Below are positions 38,424 through 48,900 of a stretch of 64,000 bases of DNA, one piece after another (the first letter of the stretch is position 1; each line of letters starts with the position of its first letter). The notes under the pieces are model-generated. The model was given only the letters and a program-made list of their open reading frames with translations. It was not told the origin of the DNA and did no database searches. The translations under genes were made by a program, and so were the position numbers. The DNA is from Aliiroseovarius sediminis. GTDB taxonomy: Bacteria; Pseudomonadota; Alphaproteobacteria; Rhodobacterales; Rhodobacteraceae. The stretch is taken from NCBI RefSeq assembly GCF_022678485.1, contig NZ_JALBYP010000026.1, positions 62,001 through 126,000 of the forward strand. Direction: 5' to 3'.

Positions 38424-38447
38424 AAGCCTGCCCCTTTGGGCCGGCTT
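38424..38447. terminator. hairpin between convergent genes
   Basis: AAGCC/GGCTT outer and GCCC/GGGC inner stems separate the convergent pseudoprotease and trkH genes. No T-run; could work on both strands. Confidence 0.35.
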
Positions 38448-38448
38448 C

Positions 38449-39897
38449 TCAGCCGCGCCAGAACGACACGGTGAACAGGACATAAACGGCCAGAACCTCT
38501 AGCCGCCCGATCAGCATGGTCAGGGCAAGTATCCACTTCGCAGTATCATTCAAGCTGCCAAAGTTGCCGGCAGGCCCGATGATATCACCCAGACCCGGCC
38601 CGATATTGGCAACCGCAGTTGCCGCCCCCGAAACCGACGTGGTGAAGTCCAGCCCGGTCATGCCCAGAAGCACGGCAACGATCCCCAGCGTCACCACAAA
38701 AAACACGAAGAACCCCATGACCGAGGACAAGACCTCCTCATCCACGCGGCGCCCTGCATAGCGGGGCATGAACAAGCCGTGGGGCGAATGGATCGCGCGG
38801 ATCTGCGCCTTGATCGACGAAAACAGCAGTTGATAGCGGAACACCTTGATCGAACAGGCGGTCGACCCGGCACAACCGCCGATCAGGCCAACGAAGAAGA
38901 ACACGACCACCGGAAACGCACCCCAGAGCTGGTAATCGACGCTGGCATACCCCGTGCCGCTGATGATCGAGGTGACGTTGAACAGCCCCTCGCGAAACCC
39001 GTGTTCCAGATGATCGCCGTTCGCCACCAGCCTGAACAGGGTCATCGCCAGCGTAATCGTCAAGATGATCGTCAGATAGACCCGGATTTGCGAGTCGCGC
39101 AGGATCGGCTGTGCGGTGCCAGCAAGCAACTGGATATAACGCACGAAGGGCAAGCTGGCCAAAATCATGAAGACCGAGGCGACATATTCCGGCGCGCCTT
39201 GAAACGCCCCGAACGATCTGTCGGTGGACGAAAAGCCCCCCGTCGAAAGTGTGGTGAGGGAATGGTAAACCGCCTCGAACGGGGGCAGGCCAACCGCAAC
39301 ATAGGTGGCGGCGCATAGAAGCGTCAGACCAACATAAATCTGGCTGATGCGCCCGGCGATCTGGGCTGCCCGGGGCAAAACCTTGCCCATTGTATCAAAC
39401 GCCTCGGACCGGAAAATCTGCATCCCGCCAACCCGAAGTTCAGGCAAAAAGACCATCGCGACGACGATGATCCCAATGCCGCCATACCACTGCAAAAGCG
39501 CGCGCCAGAACAAAAGCCCCTTGGGCATATCATCCAGCCCCGACAACACGGTTGATCCGGTGGTGGTCAGGCCCGACATCGCCTCGAAAAACGCATCGAC
39601 GGGGCGCACTCCGACCTCAGACAGGACGAAAGGCAACGCACCAAAAATCGGCAGCGCCACCCAGACACCAGTGGTCAATAAAAAGGTCTGCTGGATCGAA
39701 AGCCCCTCGCCGACACCATTGGCGGTGGCCAACGCCATCGATGCACCGATCATGGTGGTGATCACCGCGCTTTCCAGAAAAACCGCCCAACCGGGGCTGT
39801 CATAATATAGGTCGACCCCCATTGGGATCAGCATGGTCACCCCAAGCGCGGCGACCAGAAGGCCGATGACATATACAACTGGTCGCAGATCGAACAT
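38449..39897 (-). CDS. trkH: TrkH-type potassium uptake channel subunit
   Basis: A 482-aa K+ translocating subunit with four pore repeats; selectivity loops are visible at SGLTTTGSTVL, TTLSTGGFSS, SIISGTGYASVD and ANIGPGLGDI. It works with the peripheral NAD-binding TrkA, which is not in this window. The start at 39897 (MFDLRPVVYVIGLL) is chosen because the membrane domain begins here. It is downstream of folE2 by 105 bp. Confidence 0.92.
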   Translation of the reverse strand: MFDLRPVVYVIGLLVAALGVTMLIPMGVDLYYDSPGWAVFLESAVITTMIGASMALATANGVGEGLSIQQTFLLTTGVWVALPIFGALPFVLSEVGVRPVDAFFEAMSGLTTTGSTVLSGLDDMPKGLLFWRALLQWYGGIGIIVVAMVFLPELRVGGMQIFRSEAFDTMGKVLPRAAQIAGRISQIYVGLTLLCAATYVAVGLPPFEAVYHSLTTLSTGGFSSTDRSFGAFQGAPEYVASVFMILASLPFVRYIQLLAGTAQPILRDSQIRVYLTIILTITLAMTLFRLVANGDHLEHGFREGLFNVTSIISGTGYASVDYQLWGAFPVVVFFFVGLIGGCAGSTACSIKVFRYQLLFSSIKAQIRAIHSPHGLFMPRYAGRRVDEEVLSSVMGFFVFFVVTLGIVAVLLGMTGLDFTTSVSGAATAVANIGPGLGDIIGPAGNFGSLNDTAKWILALTMLIGRLEVLAVYVLFTVSFWRG

Positions 39898-40002
39898 TCG
39901 GGAAGGGTTGGCGTCACCCGCGCAAACTGTCAAGGATCAGATGGTGCTGAGGGTCGCATGGCGCGAGGCCTGTGTCCGATCTGTTCTGCGGCCGGGGCGG
40001 CG

Positions 40003-41109
40003 CTAACCGACGTGAAACAGGGTCGAAAACAGCTTGGGGTCAAGGCTCTCGGCCTCGAACGTTTCGCCTTCGGTCAGGATCGACACGGCGTCATGGCTGT
40101 GCAGGCTTTCCTGATGGCTGGCAACGACACGAAAATCCCCGATGCGCGCGTCTTGCTGCAAATGCTCGCAAAACAGCCGCGCGGCGTCTTCGACGAAAAC
40201 CGGGTTCGCGGCGTTCAGTTCGGCAAAGGCTTGTTCATCCTCGCGCTTGACCATCACCTGGGTTTCCGTGGGCACCGCGCCGCGACAGATGTCGATCAGA
40301 TCTTCAAACCACAGGGTATGGTTGGGCTGGTGGATCTTCTCGACCGAGATCCGCGCAACCGACCGTTGCGAATGCGGCGTTGCCAACTGGCCCCGCATCT
40401 GCCGCGCATGTTCGGACAATTCCAGCGAACACGGACAAGTCGAGGAATAGACATAGTCCAGATGCATGAACTTGCGCCGCTGGTCGCGGTGTTCGACCAA
40501 TTCCAGCGCAATGTCGTAATATTGATAGCCAGACAGGCCAGACCGCAGGCTTTCGACCCGCGCGGGGTAGGAAAAGCGCATTTCTATGCGCGCGTCCAAG
40601 CTTTCCAGATCGGTTTTGTAGTCGTCCAACGCGGCCTCGATCACATCGAAGCTGAAGGTCTTTTCGGCATGGCCATAGAAGCTGCGCATGATGCGCGACA
40701 TGTTGATGCCTTTCTTGCCTGCCTCCAGACTGACCGTGCCGGTAACAGCTGTCTCAAGTGTCACATCTGCGCCATCGCGCGTGTGATACCGAATTGGCAG
40801 GCGAAAATTCGAGATGCCCACATGCTGAATATGTCGCTTGGCCCCTTGGATCAGGCTGGCAGGGCCGTTTTGCAGGTCAGGCATGGTCGCCTTATAGGCA
40901 ACATCTGGCGCAAAGTCAGATGGGTAATCGCGGCTGAGGTCCGGGTAATTGGGCAACTCGGCCCCCGGCAACAGACGCGCAATCGCGGGGTCAAGCTTTG
41001 CCACCTCGACCGGGTCCGCCGTTCTGGCCCAGTGGCGCAGAACCTCAAGCGCGTCGCGCGCCGCGGCCTCGTCCGGGGCAGCGCCCCCTTTGCGTTTCAT
41101 CTGGTTCAT
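40003..41109 (-). CDS. folE2: GTP cyclohydrolase FolE2 (type IB)
   Basis: A 368-aa T-fold enzyme that makes 7,8-dihydroneopterin triphosphate from GTP, the entry to folate or queuosine. Diagnostic parts are GISNFRLPI, KGINMSRIMRSFYGH, the catalytic Cys in YSSTCPCSLELSEHARQ and VASHQESLHSHDAVS. FolE2 uses other metals than Zn and often replaces FolE1 under Zn limitation; no Zur site is visible. It lies 84 bp behind metZ, making a methionine-folate pairing. Start at 41109 begins the family region. Confidence 0.94.
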   Translation of the reverse strand: MNQMKRKGGAAPDEAAARDALEVLRHWARTADPVEVAKLDPAIARLLPGAELPNYPDLSRDYPSDFAPDVAYKATMPDLQNGPASLIQGAKRHIQHVGISNFRLPIRYHTRDGADVTLETAVTGTVSLEAGKKGINMSRIMRSFYGHAEKTFSFDVIEAALDDYKTDLESLDARIEMRFSYPARVESLRSGLSGYQYYDIALELVEHRDQRRKFMHLDYVYSSTCPCSLELSEHARQMRGQLATPHSQRSVARISVEKIHQPNHTLWFEDLIDICRGAVPTETQVMVKREDEQAFAELNAANPVFVEDAARLFCEHLQQDARIGDFRVVASHQESLHSHDAVSILTEGETFEAESLDPKLFSTLFHVG

Positions 41110-41193
41110 CGCGAACCCTCCGGTCCTGTCGCACCCTACCAACATAGGCATGTGGCAGAGTTTTTCCAAACACGATACGAAAGATACGACAGA

Positions 41194-42375
41194 TCAGGCG
41201 GCGTTTAAGGCACCGGTCAGATCCGCAACCAGGTCTTGCGTATCCTCAAGCCCGATGGAGAGGCGCAAAAGGCCCGGGGTAATCCCCAACTGCGCTTTCT
41301 GGTCATCGGGCAGACGTTGATGTGTCGTCGTCGCTGGATGCGTCACGATGGATTTCGCGTCGCCAAGGTTGTTAGAAATCAACACGATCTCAAGCGCATT
41401 CAGAAACCGGAACGCTGCCTCTTTCCCGCCAGCCAGTTCCAGTGCCAGAACGGTGCCTGCCCCGCCAACCATTTGGCGTTCGGCCAACGCCTTGTCCGGA
41501 TGGCTGTCCAGAAGCGGATGTATGACGCGGGCCAGTTTTTCGTGGCCTTCCAAAGCGCGCGCAATCTCAAGCGCAGAGGTTGCTTGCGCCTTCACGCGCA
41601 GCTCCATTGTCTCCAACCCCTTCAGCATGACCCACGCATTGAACGGGCTCATCGCGCCGCCGGTGTGTTTCAGGTAAGGCTCCAGCGTTTTGCGGATATA
41701 CTCCTGCGTGCCCAGCACCACACCGCCAAGACACCGCCCCTGCCCGTCCACATGTTTCGTGGTGGAATAAACAACGACATCGGCACCTTGGTCGATCGCA
41801 CGGCTGAATACTGGGGTCGCGAATACGTTGTCCACGACGACGGAGGCGCCAACGTCGTGTGCGATCTTGGCGACACCTTCGATGTCGATCACGTCAAGTG
41901 CGGGATTGGACACGCTTTCGAAAAAACAGACAGCGGTGTCGGGGCGCACGGCTGCGCGCCATGCGTCAAGGTCGGTGCCATCCACCAGCGTCACCTCGAC
42001 CCCAAACCGCGCAAGGATGTCTTCGAGAACATAGAGGCATGATCCAAACAACGCCCGCCCGGCAACCACATGGTCACCAGCCTTCAGCAAGGACATCAAC
42101 GCGCCGTTGACAGCCGCCATGCCCGAGGCGGTCGCAAAAGCGTCCTCGGCCCCTTCAAGCGCGGCCATCCGGTCTTCAAACATGGCAACGGTGGGGTTGC
42201 CATAGCGGGCATAGATAAACTCTTCCCGGCTGCTTTGGATAAAGCGTGCCTCGGCCTGTTCCGCACTGTCATAAACGAAACCTTGCGTCAGAAAGATCGC
42301 TTCGCTGACTTCGTTATACTGGCTGCGGCGCGTGCCGCCATGCACCGCCGTTGTCCGTTTTGATCTGCCTGTCAC
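41194..42375 (-). CDS. metZ: O-succinylhomoserine sulfhydrylase, GTG start
   Basis: A 393-aa PLP enzyme of the Cys/Met metabolism family that makes homocysteine directly from O-succinylhomoserine and sulfide. The PLP Lys is in YSTTKHVDGQGR; TQGFVYDSAEQAEARF, the ARYGNPTVAMFEDRMAALE segment and LSIGLED are typical. No ATG is available near the family start; the GTG at 42375 (VTGRSKRTTAVHGGTRR) follows AAAGGAAC at good spacing. A SAM-II riboswitch and a hairpin precede it, so it should be shut off by S-adenosylmethionine. Confidence 0.93.
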   Translation of the reverse strand: MTGRSKRTTAVHGGTRRSQYNEVSEAIFLTQGFVYDSAEQAEARFIQSSREEFIYARYGNPTVAMFEDRMAALEGAEDAFATASGMAAVNGALMSLLKAGDHVVAGRALFGSCLYVLEDILARFGVEVTLVDGTDLDAWRAAVRPDTAVCFFESVSNPALDVIDIEGVAKIAHDVGASVVVDNVFATPVFSRAIDQGADVVVYSTTKHVDGQGRCLGGVVLGTQEYIRKTLEPYLKHTGGAMSPFNAWVMLKGLETMELRVKAQATSALEIARALEGHEKLARVIHPLLDSHPDKALAERQMVGGAGTVLALELAGGKEAAFRFLNALEIVLISNNLGDAKSIVTHPATTTHQRLPDDQKAQLGITPGLLRLSIGLEDTQDLVADLTGALNAA

Positions 42376-42393
42376 CGCGCGTTCCTTTCGCAC

Positions 42394-42432
42394 AAAATAC
42401 CCCCACCGCCTCACGAGCGTCGGGGGTATTTT
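42394..42432 (-). terminator. hairpin in the metZ leader, possible attenuator
   Basis: AAAATACCCCC (42394-42404 plus strand) pairs perfectly with GGGGGTATTTT (42422-42432). On the metZ RNA it forms an 11-bp stem ending in UAUUUU, 31 nt after the riboswitch and just before the Shine-Dalgarno. It could be a terminator (expression platform) or a leader hairpin affecting ribosome access. Confidence 0.6.
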
Positions 42433-42462
42433 TGCAGAGCATATCGCCCGCAAGATCCCTGA

Positions 42463-42516
42463 CCTCTTTAGCAGTTTATTTTACGTGGCCTGCAATCCGG
42501 TGAACAAATCCCCACG
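42463..42516 (-). promoter_or_regulatory. SAM-II (metA-type) riboswitch
   Basis: On the minus strand, P1 CGTGG pairs with CCACG around GGATTTG...GGATTGCAGG, followed by TAAAATAAACTGCTAAAGAGG (42483-42463). This matches the SAM-II H-type pseudoknot layout: stem, GATTTG loop, TTGCAG, closing stem, then the A-rich GCTAAA tail that pairs back. It stands ahead of metZ, a classical SAM-II target in alphaproteobacteria. Matching is by recognition of the consensus, not a covariance search. Confidence 0.85.
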
Positions 42517-42657
42517 CGAAAGCGTTACTGTCTGTACGATTTTGCGTCAAGGGGGCAAGGAGTTTGGGCGCACCGGATCGTGACCGCGCGCACCTATCCG
42601 CGGTGTTGCCATTCGTGCGCCACCTGTCATCCTGCCTGCAACAGAAAGGAGGCCCCG

Positions 42658-43359
42658 ATGCCCAAACCCATAGAGCTTTATTATTGGCCCACGCCGAACG
42701 GCTGGAAAATCTCGATCGCACTTGAGGAGATGGCGCTGCCCTATGACGTCAAGCTGGTGGATATCGGCGCAGGCGACCAGTTCGACCCTGATTTTCTGAA
42801 GATTGCGCCAAACAACCGAATGCCCGCAATCGTCGACCCGGACGGACCTGATGGAGCGCCGATTTCGATCTTCGAGTCCGGCGCGATCCTGCAATATCTG
42901 GCGCGCAAGACCGGGCTATTCTGCGGCAAAACCGAGCGGGAACGGGTCGCGGTGGACCAATGGCTGATGTGGCAGATGGGTGGCATGGGGCCGATGGCCG
43001 GACAGGCGCATCATTTTTTGAAATACGCACCTGCGATGGATCCGCCCCACGATCTGCCCTATGCCAAAGATCGCTATCGCGCTGAAACTGCACGGCTTTA
43101 CGGCGTGATGGATCGGCAGCTTGCAGACAATCAGTATCTGGCAGGCGACTCCTATTCCATCGCGGATATGGCGGCGTGGGGCTGGGCATCATTGTGGGAA
43201 GGCCAGGAACAGTCGCTGGACGACAAACCCAACCTTGCGCGCTGGCTTGATGAGGTGGGCGCGCGCCCAGCAGTGCAACGCGGCCGCGCCGTTGCATCCG
43301 ACCAACGCAGCGATCCACAAAGCGACCGGAAGGCGCAAGAGGTGCTGTTTAAACGTTAG
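42658..43359 (+). CDS. glutathione S-transferase family protein (YfcG/YghU-like)
   Basis: A 233-aa two-domain GST. The thioredoxin-like N-terminal domain (IELYYWPTPNGWKISIALEE) carries the Asn-type active-site pattern TPNGWK, and NNRMPAIVDPDG with the cis-Pro and FESGAILQYLA form the glutathione site; the C-terminal helical domain ends with NLARWLDEVGARPAVQRG. YfcG-like enzymes have disulfide reductase activity. AAAGGAGG gives a perfect Shine-Dalgarno for 42658. Divergent from metZ, sharing the riboswitch-containing interval. Confidence 0.9.
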   Translation: MPKPIELYYWPTPNGWKISIALEEMALPYDVKLVDIGAGDQFDPDFLKIAPNNRMPAIVDPDGPDGAPISIFESGAILQYLARKTGLFCGKTERERVAVDQWLMWQMGGMGPMAGQAHHFLKYAPAMDPPHDLPYAKDRYRAETARLYGVMDRQLADNQYLAGDSYSIADMAAWGWASLWEGQEQSLDDKPNLARWLDEVGARPAVQRGRAVASDQRSDPQSDRKAQEVLFKR

Positions 43360-43380
43360 TCGCTGTGCGACACAGGGGCG

Positions 43381-43989
43381 TCAGCCTTCGCTGGCGTCCT
43401 CTTCCGTGCCATAGCGTTTGAACAGTCCGGCCTGTGTCATGAAGAACGCGAACATTGCCAGCGGCAGGCCGAAGGTCTTGAAATTCACCCAGGTATCGGT
43501 GGACATGCTGCGCCAAATCACCTCGTTCGCGATGGCAAGGCCAAGAAAGAACAGCGCCAGCCGCTTGGTCAGGATCATCCAGCCCGCCCGCTCCAATGGT
43601 AGGGCGCGGTCCATCACGGCCTCAAGATAACTGGTGCCGCGCATCAGCCCGAAGCCCAGAATTCCGGCGAACAGCACATAGATCATCGTCGGTTTCATCT
43701 TGAAAAAGCGTTCATCATTGAACCAGATTGACATGCCGCCAAAGCCGACCACCAGCACAAGCGTCACGATCTGCATTTTCGACAGGTGGCCGGTGATCTT
43801 CCACATCGCCAAAGTTGCCAGTGCCAGCACCGGAATGAACATCGCCGTCACCGCGACAAAGCCTGAATATTCGGTGCCCGCAACCATGAAGCTGCGATCC
43901 TTCAGGAACGTATAGGCCACGAAGAACAGGATGATCGGTCCATATTCCAGCGTTGCCCTGAGGGCGGGTGTTGCCTGCTTGTCTTGCAT
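43381..43989 (-). CDS. yciB: inner membrane-spanning protein YciB / septation protein IspZ
   Basis: A 202-aa protein with about five helices. LEYGPIILFFVAYTFLKDR near the N-terminus, MWKITGHLSKMQIVTL, WFNDERFFKMKPTMIYVLF and NEVIWRSMSTDTWVNFKTFG are hallmarks of the YciB/IspZ family, which influences envelope synthesis at division. AAGGAGG precedes the start. Third gene of an ftsY-DMT-yciB unit (gap 9 bp). Confidence 0.92.
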   Translation of the reverse strand: MQDKQATPALRATLEYGPIILFFVAYTFLKDRSFMVAGTEYSGFVAVTAMFIPVLALATLAMWKITGHLSKMQIVTLVLVVGFGGMSIWFNDERFFKMKPTMIYVLFAGILGFGLMRGTSYLEAVMDRALPLERAGWMILTKRLALFFLGLAIANEVIWRSMSTDTWVNFKTFGLPLAMFAFFMTQAGLFKRYGTEEDASEG

Positions 43990-43998
43990 GGTGCCTCC

Positions 43999-44901
43999 TT
44001 ATGCGCCCATCTCGACTATCACGGCGCCCGCCGCGATCAAAGCCATCATCGTCAGGCGACGCGGCCCGACCCGTTCTTTTAGCACAAGCCAGCCGATAAG
44101 GGCTGCAAACACTGTCGATGTTTCGCGCAGAACGGCGGCTTCGCCCACATTGTCCAGACGCGTCGCCAACATGATCGACCCGAAACTAAAATAGGCCACG
44201 ACCGCCCCCAACACGCCGCGCCCCATCAGCGGGCCAAGCGCGGGGCGATCGGGCATGTTCCACCAACGCAGTGCCGCGATCACAGGCATGAAGAAACCGT
44301 CGATGAAGAAAAACCAAGCCAGGAAGGTGAAGGGGTTGGCCGTCGCGCGGATGCCATAGGCGTCATAGGTGGTATAGGCCGCGACAAACAACCCGGTCAC
44401 GACCGCCATCGCCAGCGCCGGTTTCAACTGATCGCGCCCCAACTGCCAATGCCGCAGGTTATAGGCCGCAAGCGCGAATATTCCGGCCACCAGCGTCGCC
44501 ACGCCGCCCCACTGCACCCAAGTGAAATGTTCCCCGAACAAAAGTCCCGCGCCTATAACAGTGAACAACGGCCCGGTGCCGCGGACGACCGGATAGACAA
44601 CGGTGTAGGAGCCAAGCGCGTAGGTGTAGCTTTGCGCAAGTTTGTAGCCAACATGGATCACAAACACGACGGCGAAAATCGGCCACATATGCGGCTCGGG
44701 CCACGGAACGACGAACAGCGCGAAAGGGGCCGCAATCAGCCCATAAGACAGATCAATCGCCCCGCGTGACAGCCACGGATCATGGCGCCCCTTTTGCAGC
44801 GCGCCGAACAGTGCGTGCAGGAACGCGGCAGACAGCGCAAGGATCAGCGCAAGTTGGCGGCCCGAATCGGTGCCTTCTAGGGAAACGAGCCAGTCGCTCA
44901 T
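43999..44901 (-). CDS. EamA/DMT-family transporter
   Basis: A 300-aa, ten-helix permease of the drug/metabolite transporter superfamily, with EamA repeats starting at LALILALSAAFLHALFGALQ and at ALAMAVVTGLFVAAYTTYDA. The SYTYALGSYTVVYPVVRGTG stretch and ETSTVFAALIGWLVLKER are typical of this superfamily. Substrate unknown. It lies 3 bp after ftsY and 9 bp before yciB, an arrangement repeated in related genomes. Confidence 0.87.
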   Translation of the reverse strand: MSDWLVSLEGTDSGRQLALILALSAAFLHALFGALQKGRHDPWLSRGAIDLSYGLIAAPFALFVVPWPEPHMWPIFAVVFVIHVGYKLAQSYTYALGSYTVVYPVVRGTGPLFTVIGAGLLFGEHFTWVQWGGVATLVAGIFALAAYNLRHWQLGRDQLKPALAMAVVTGLFVAAYTTYDAYGIRATANPFTFLAWFFFIDGFFMPVIAALRWWNMPDRPALGPLMGRGVLGAVVAYFSFGSIMLATRLDNVGEAAVLRETSTVFAALIGWLVLKERVGPRRLTMMALIAAGAVIVEMGA

Positions 44902-44904
44902 CCC

Positions 44905-46245
<1,341 letters not shown>

Positions 46246-46316
46246 GTGCGCCCTCTTGATCGCTTTCTATCCACCTAAGCCACATGGGGGCCGGATGGAA
46301 GAGCCAGCAAACGGCG

Positions 46317-46952
46317 TCAGCCGTGCAAACCACCCCAAAGGATCATGAACTGACCCGAGACATAGAACGCCCATACTGCATAACCCGCCCAGCTGCGGTA
46401 GCGGTAGGTTTCGGACATACGGAACAACTGCACCGCAAGGATCACGTCCGAGATTATGAACACCCCCGCGCCGACCACTGCCCAGCCGAAGGGGGCGCCA
46501 AGCGCGGACAGACCCATCAGGCCAATGATCAGCACATAGATACGCACCGGCCAACGCAACGCACCAGTGTGCGGGATCAACCATAACTCGGTCGAAACGA
46601 CAAGCCCGACCAAAGCAAGCGCGGGAACCGGGTGGTTGGCAAAAGCTTCGTATAACGGAGCGTCCGCCAAGCCGCTGAAGTGCAGGATGTAAACGACGTG
46701 CGCCAACGCAAAGGCTGACAGTCCATAAAGAAACAGCGCAGCACCATCGCGCGACAGGGCAAAATCGCCCAGCGCAGACAGGAAAAGACCCGCGACCAGA
46801 AAAGCCCCGCCATTCCCAAGATAGGCCGACAGCGAGAACAGGAGGAGTGGAACTGTCTTGATCGCCGACCGGACCAAACCCACCGGCGCAGGGCTGCACG
46901 GCAGATAAGCCAATGCGGTCAAGACGCCCAAAACCATCGAAAGCTGTGTCAT
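46317..46952 (-). CDS. lysoplasmalogenase (YhhN/TMEM86 family)
   Basis: A 211-aa protein with about eight helices. FLSALGDFALSR, GLSAFALAHVVYILHF, and the GVFIISDVILAV segment contain the paired Asp residues of the YhhN family, which cleaves the vinyl-ether bond of lysoplasmalogens. Whether this organism makes plasmalogens cannot be judged here. It lies 116 bp behind the NuoE-NuoF fusion gene. Confidence 0.88.
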   Translation of the reverse strand: MTQLSMVLGVLTALAYLPCSPAPVGLVRSAIKTVPLLLFSLSAYLGNGGAFLVAGLFLSALGDFALSRDGAALFLYGLSAFALAHVVYILHFSGLADAPLYEAFANHPVPALALVGLVVSTELWLIPHTGALRWPVRIYVLIIGLMGLSALGAPFGWAVVGAGVFIISDVILAVQLFRMSETYRYRSWAGYAVWAFYVSGQFMILWGGLHG

Positions 46953-47068
46953 GAACGCCTTATACTTCCCGACCGGTTAACCAACGGTTTGCGACCGCAA
47001 AACCATTGGCCTAGCGTTGGACGACAGCAAAGGATCGGTCAAGGGTGACGCGGGCGGCGCGCGACACC

Positions 47069-48754
47069 CTAAACCTCGTCGGGGAAGTGTTTCATGGTTG
47101 ACAGGATCGGGTTCGGCGCCGCCTGCCCCAGCCCACAGATCGAAGCATCCTGCATCACGGTGCACAACTCTTCCAGCAAGCCCTGATCCCAGCGATCAGC
47201 TTGCATCAGCTTCACCGCTTTCTCACAGCCAGATCGGCAGGGGGTGCATTGGCCGCAACTTTCGTCTTCAAAGAAACGTAGCATATTCAGCGCCGCGTCG
47301 CGCGCGCTATCCTGATCGGACAGGACCACGACCGCAGCAGACCCAATGAACGAGCCATGAGGCTGCAATGTGTCGAAATCCAGCGGGATGTCGTCCATTG
47401 ACGCCGGCAACAGGCCCGAGGACGGCCCCCCCGGCTGATAGGCTTTGAAACGGTGTCCGTCGGCCATGCCCCCGCAGGCGTCGATCAGGTCTCGGATCGT
47501 GGACCCGGCGGGCAGCAGATAGACACCCGGATTGGCCACGCGACCCGAGACGGAATAGGACCGCAGCCCTTTGCGCCCATTCTTTTCGACCGAGGACAGC
47601 ACCTCGCCCCCTTCGCGCAGGATACGCGCGACCCAGTGCAGGGTCTCGACGTTGTGAACCAAGGTCGGGCGGTCGAAAATACCCACCTGCGCCACGAAAG
47701 GCGGGCGGTGGCGGGGCAAGCCGCGCTTGCCTTCAATCGATTCGATCATCGCGCTTTCTTCGCCGCAGATATAGGCCCCAGCACCGCGCCGCAGGTCAAT
47801 ATATCCGGGCGCGACGATGCCAGCTTCTTCCAGCGCCGAAATCTCGCGCCGCAAGATTTCCAGCACGGCAGGGTATTCGTCGCGCATGTAGATAAAACAG
47901 GTTTCGGCCTCGACCGCCCAAGCTGCGATCAGCATGCCTTCCAGCATCAGATGCGGAGTACCTTCCAGATAGTAACGATCCTTGAAGGTGCCCGGCTCGC
48001 CCTCGTCGCCATTGACAGCCAGATAGCGGGGGCCATCATTTGCGCGCACGAAACCCCATTTCTTTCCCGACGGGAACCCGGCCCCACCAAGCCCGCGCAG
48101 ACCGGCGTCCAACACTTGGGTCTGCACGGCCTCCCAATCGCCACCCGCGCGCAGATCTTCCAGCGTTGCGTAGCCGCCCCCGGCACGATAGGCCGCGAGG
48201 TCTTCGTAGTCTGGCAACTTGGCATGCGTATCACCCGCCGCAATCGCCGCGTGCACCTTTTCGGGCGTGGCGTGGTCGATGTGGTTGTGACCCAGTTCCA
48301 GAACCGGCGCGGCATCACAGCGCCCCATGCAGGGCGCGCGCACGACCCGTACCTTATCCGCGTCCAGCCCGTCTTCCAGCGCCTTCTGAAGCGCCTCGAA
48401 CCCGGCCAGTTCGCACGACAGGCTGTCGCAAACACGGATCGTCAATGCGGGCGGAGGCGTCTCCCCTTCGCGCACCACATCAAAATGGGCATAGAAGCTG
48501 GCCACCTCGTAAACCTCGGCTTGGCCGACCTTCAACTCATGCGCCAAGGCGCGCAGATGGGCGGCAGACAAGTGGCCATAGGCGTCTTGGATCAAGTGCA
48601 AAAACTCGATCAACAGATCGCGGCGGCGCGGACGGTCCCCCAGCAGGGCCTGCACTTCCTCAAGCGCGGCGGGATCAACCTGCCGTCCCTTGGGCTTGCG
48701 CCGACCTTTGCCTTTGCCAGATTTCCAGATGCCTTTTTTCTCGCCCAACGCCAT
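47069..48754 (-). CDS. NuoE-NuoF fusion, formate dehydrogenase-type diaphorase subunit
   Basis: A 561-aa flavin/iron-sulfur subunit. Residues about 25-165 are NuoE-like with [2Fe-2S] ligands Cys109, Cys114, Cys142, Cys146. Residues about 195-561 are NuoF-like: FMN loop GLRGLGGAGFPSGKKW, NAD loop GAYICGEESAMIES, and [4Fe-4S] ligands Cys500, 503, 506 and Cys540. Such fusions form the NAD-reducing half of soluble formate dehydrogenases or hydrogenases. The usual catalytic alpha subunit is not adjacent: the next gene is a lysoplasmalogenase. The first 25 residues are Lys/Arg-rich. Divergent from an AlkB-like gene. Confidence 0.88.
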   Translation of the reverse strand: MALGEKKGIWKSGKGKGRRKPKGRQVDPAALEEVQALLGDRPRRRDLLIEFLHLIQDAYGHLSAAHLRALAHELKVGQAEVYEVASFYAHFDVVREGETPPPALTIRVCDSLSCELAGFEALQKALEDGLDADKVRVVRAPCMGRCDAAPVLELGHNHIDHATPEKVHAAIAAGDTHAKLPDYEDLAAYRAGGGYATLEDLRAGGDWEAVQTQVLDAGLRGLGGAGFPSGKKWGFVRANDGPRYLAVNGDEGEPGTFKDRYYLEGTPHLMLEGMLIAAWAVEAETCFIYMRDEYPAVLEILRREISALEEAGIVAPGYIDLRRGAGAYICGEESAMIESIEGKRGLPRHRPPFVAQVGIFDRPTLVHNVETLHWVARILREGGEVLSSVEKNGRKGLRSYSVSGRVANPGVYLLPAGSTIRDLIDACGGMADGHRFKAYQPGGPSSGLLPASMDDIPLDFDTLQPHGSFIGSAAVVVLSDQDSARDAALNMLRFFEDESCGQCTPCRSGCEKAVKLMQADRWDQGLLEELCTVMQDASICGLGQAAPNPILSTMKHFPDEV

Positions 48755-48900
48755 TGCGATCCCCGATTTGACCTTGATCTTACAATAGACGGGCCGGGGC
48801 GGGCGACGCCATCCAAAAGCGACATGCGCGCAGCGGATTGCGCAACTTCGGTATTTGCCCGATATTCAACACGTCACGTCCCTTGCCCGAAAAGGTGCCC

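Noticed and set aside
46983-47003. Terminator of the NuoE-NuoF gene (TTTGCG/CGCAAA palindrome)
   Set aside because: Two-base loop and no T-run, 65 bp beyond the stop; it may be a chance palindrome.
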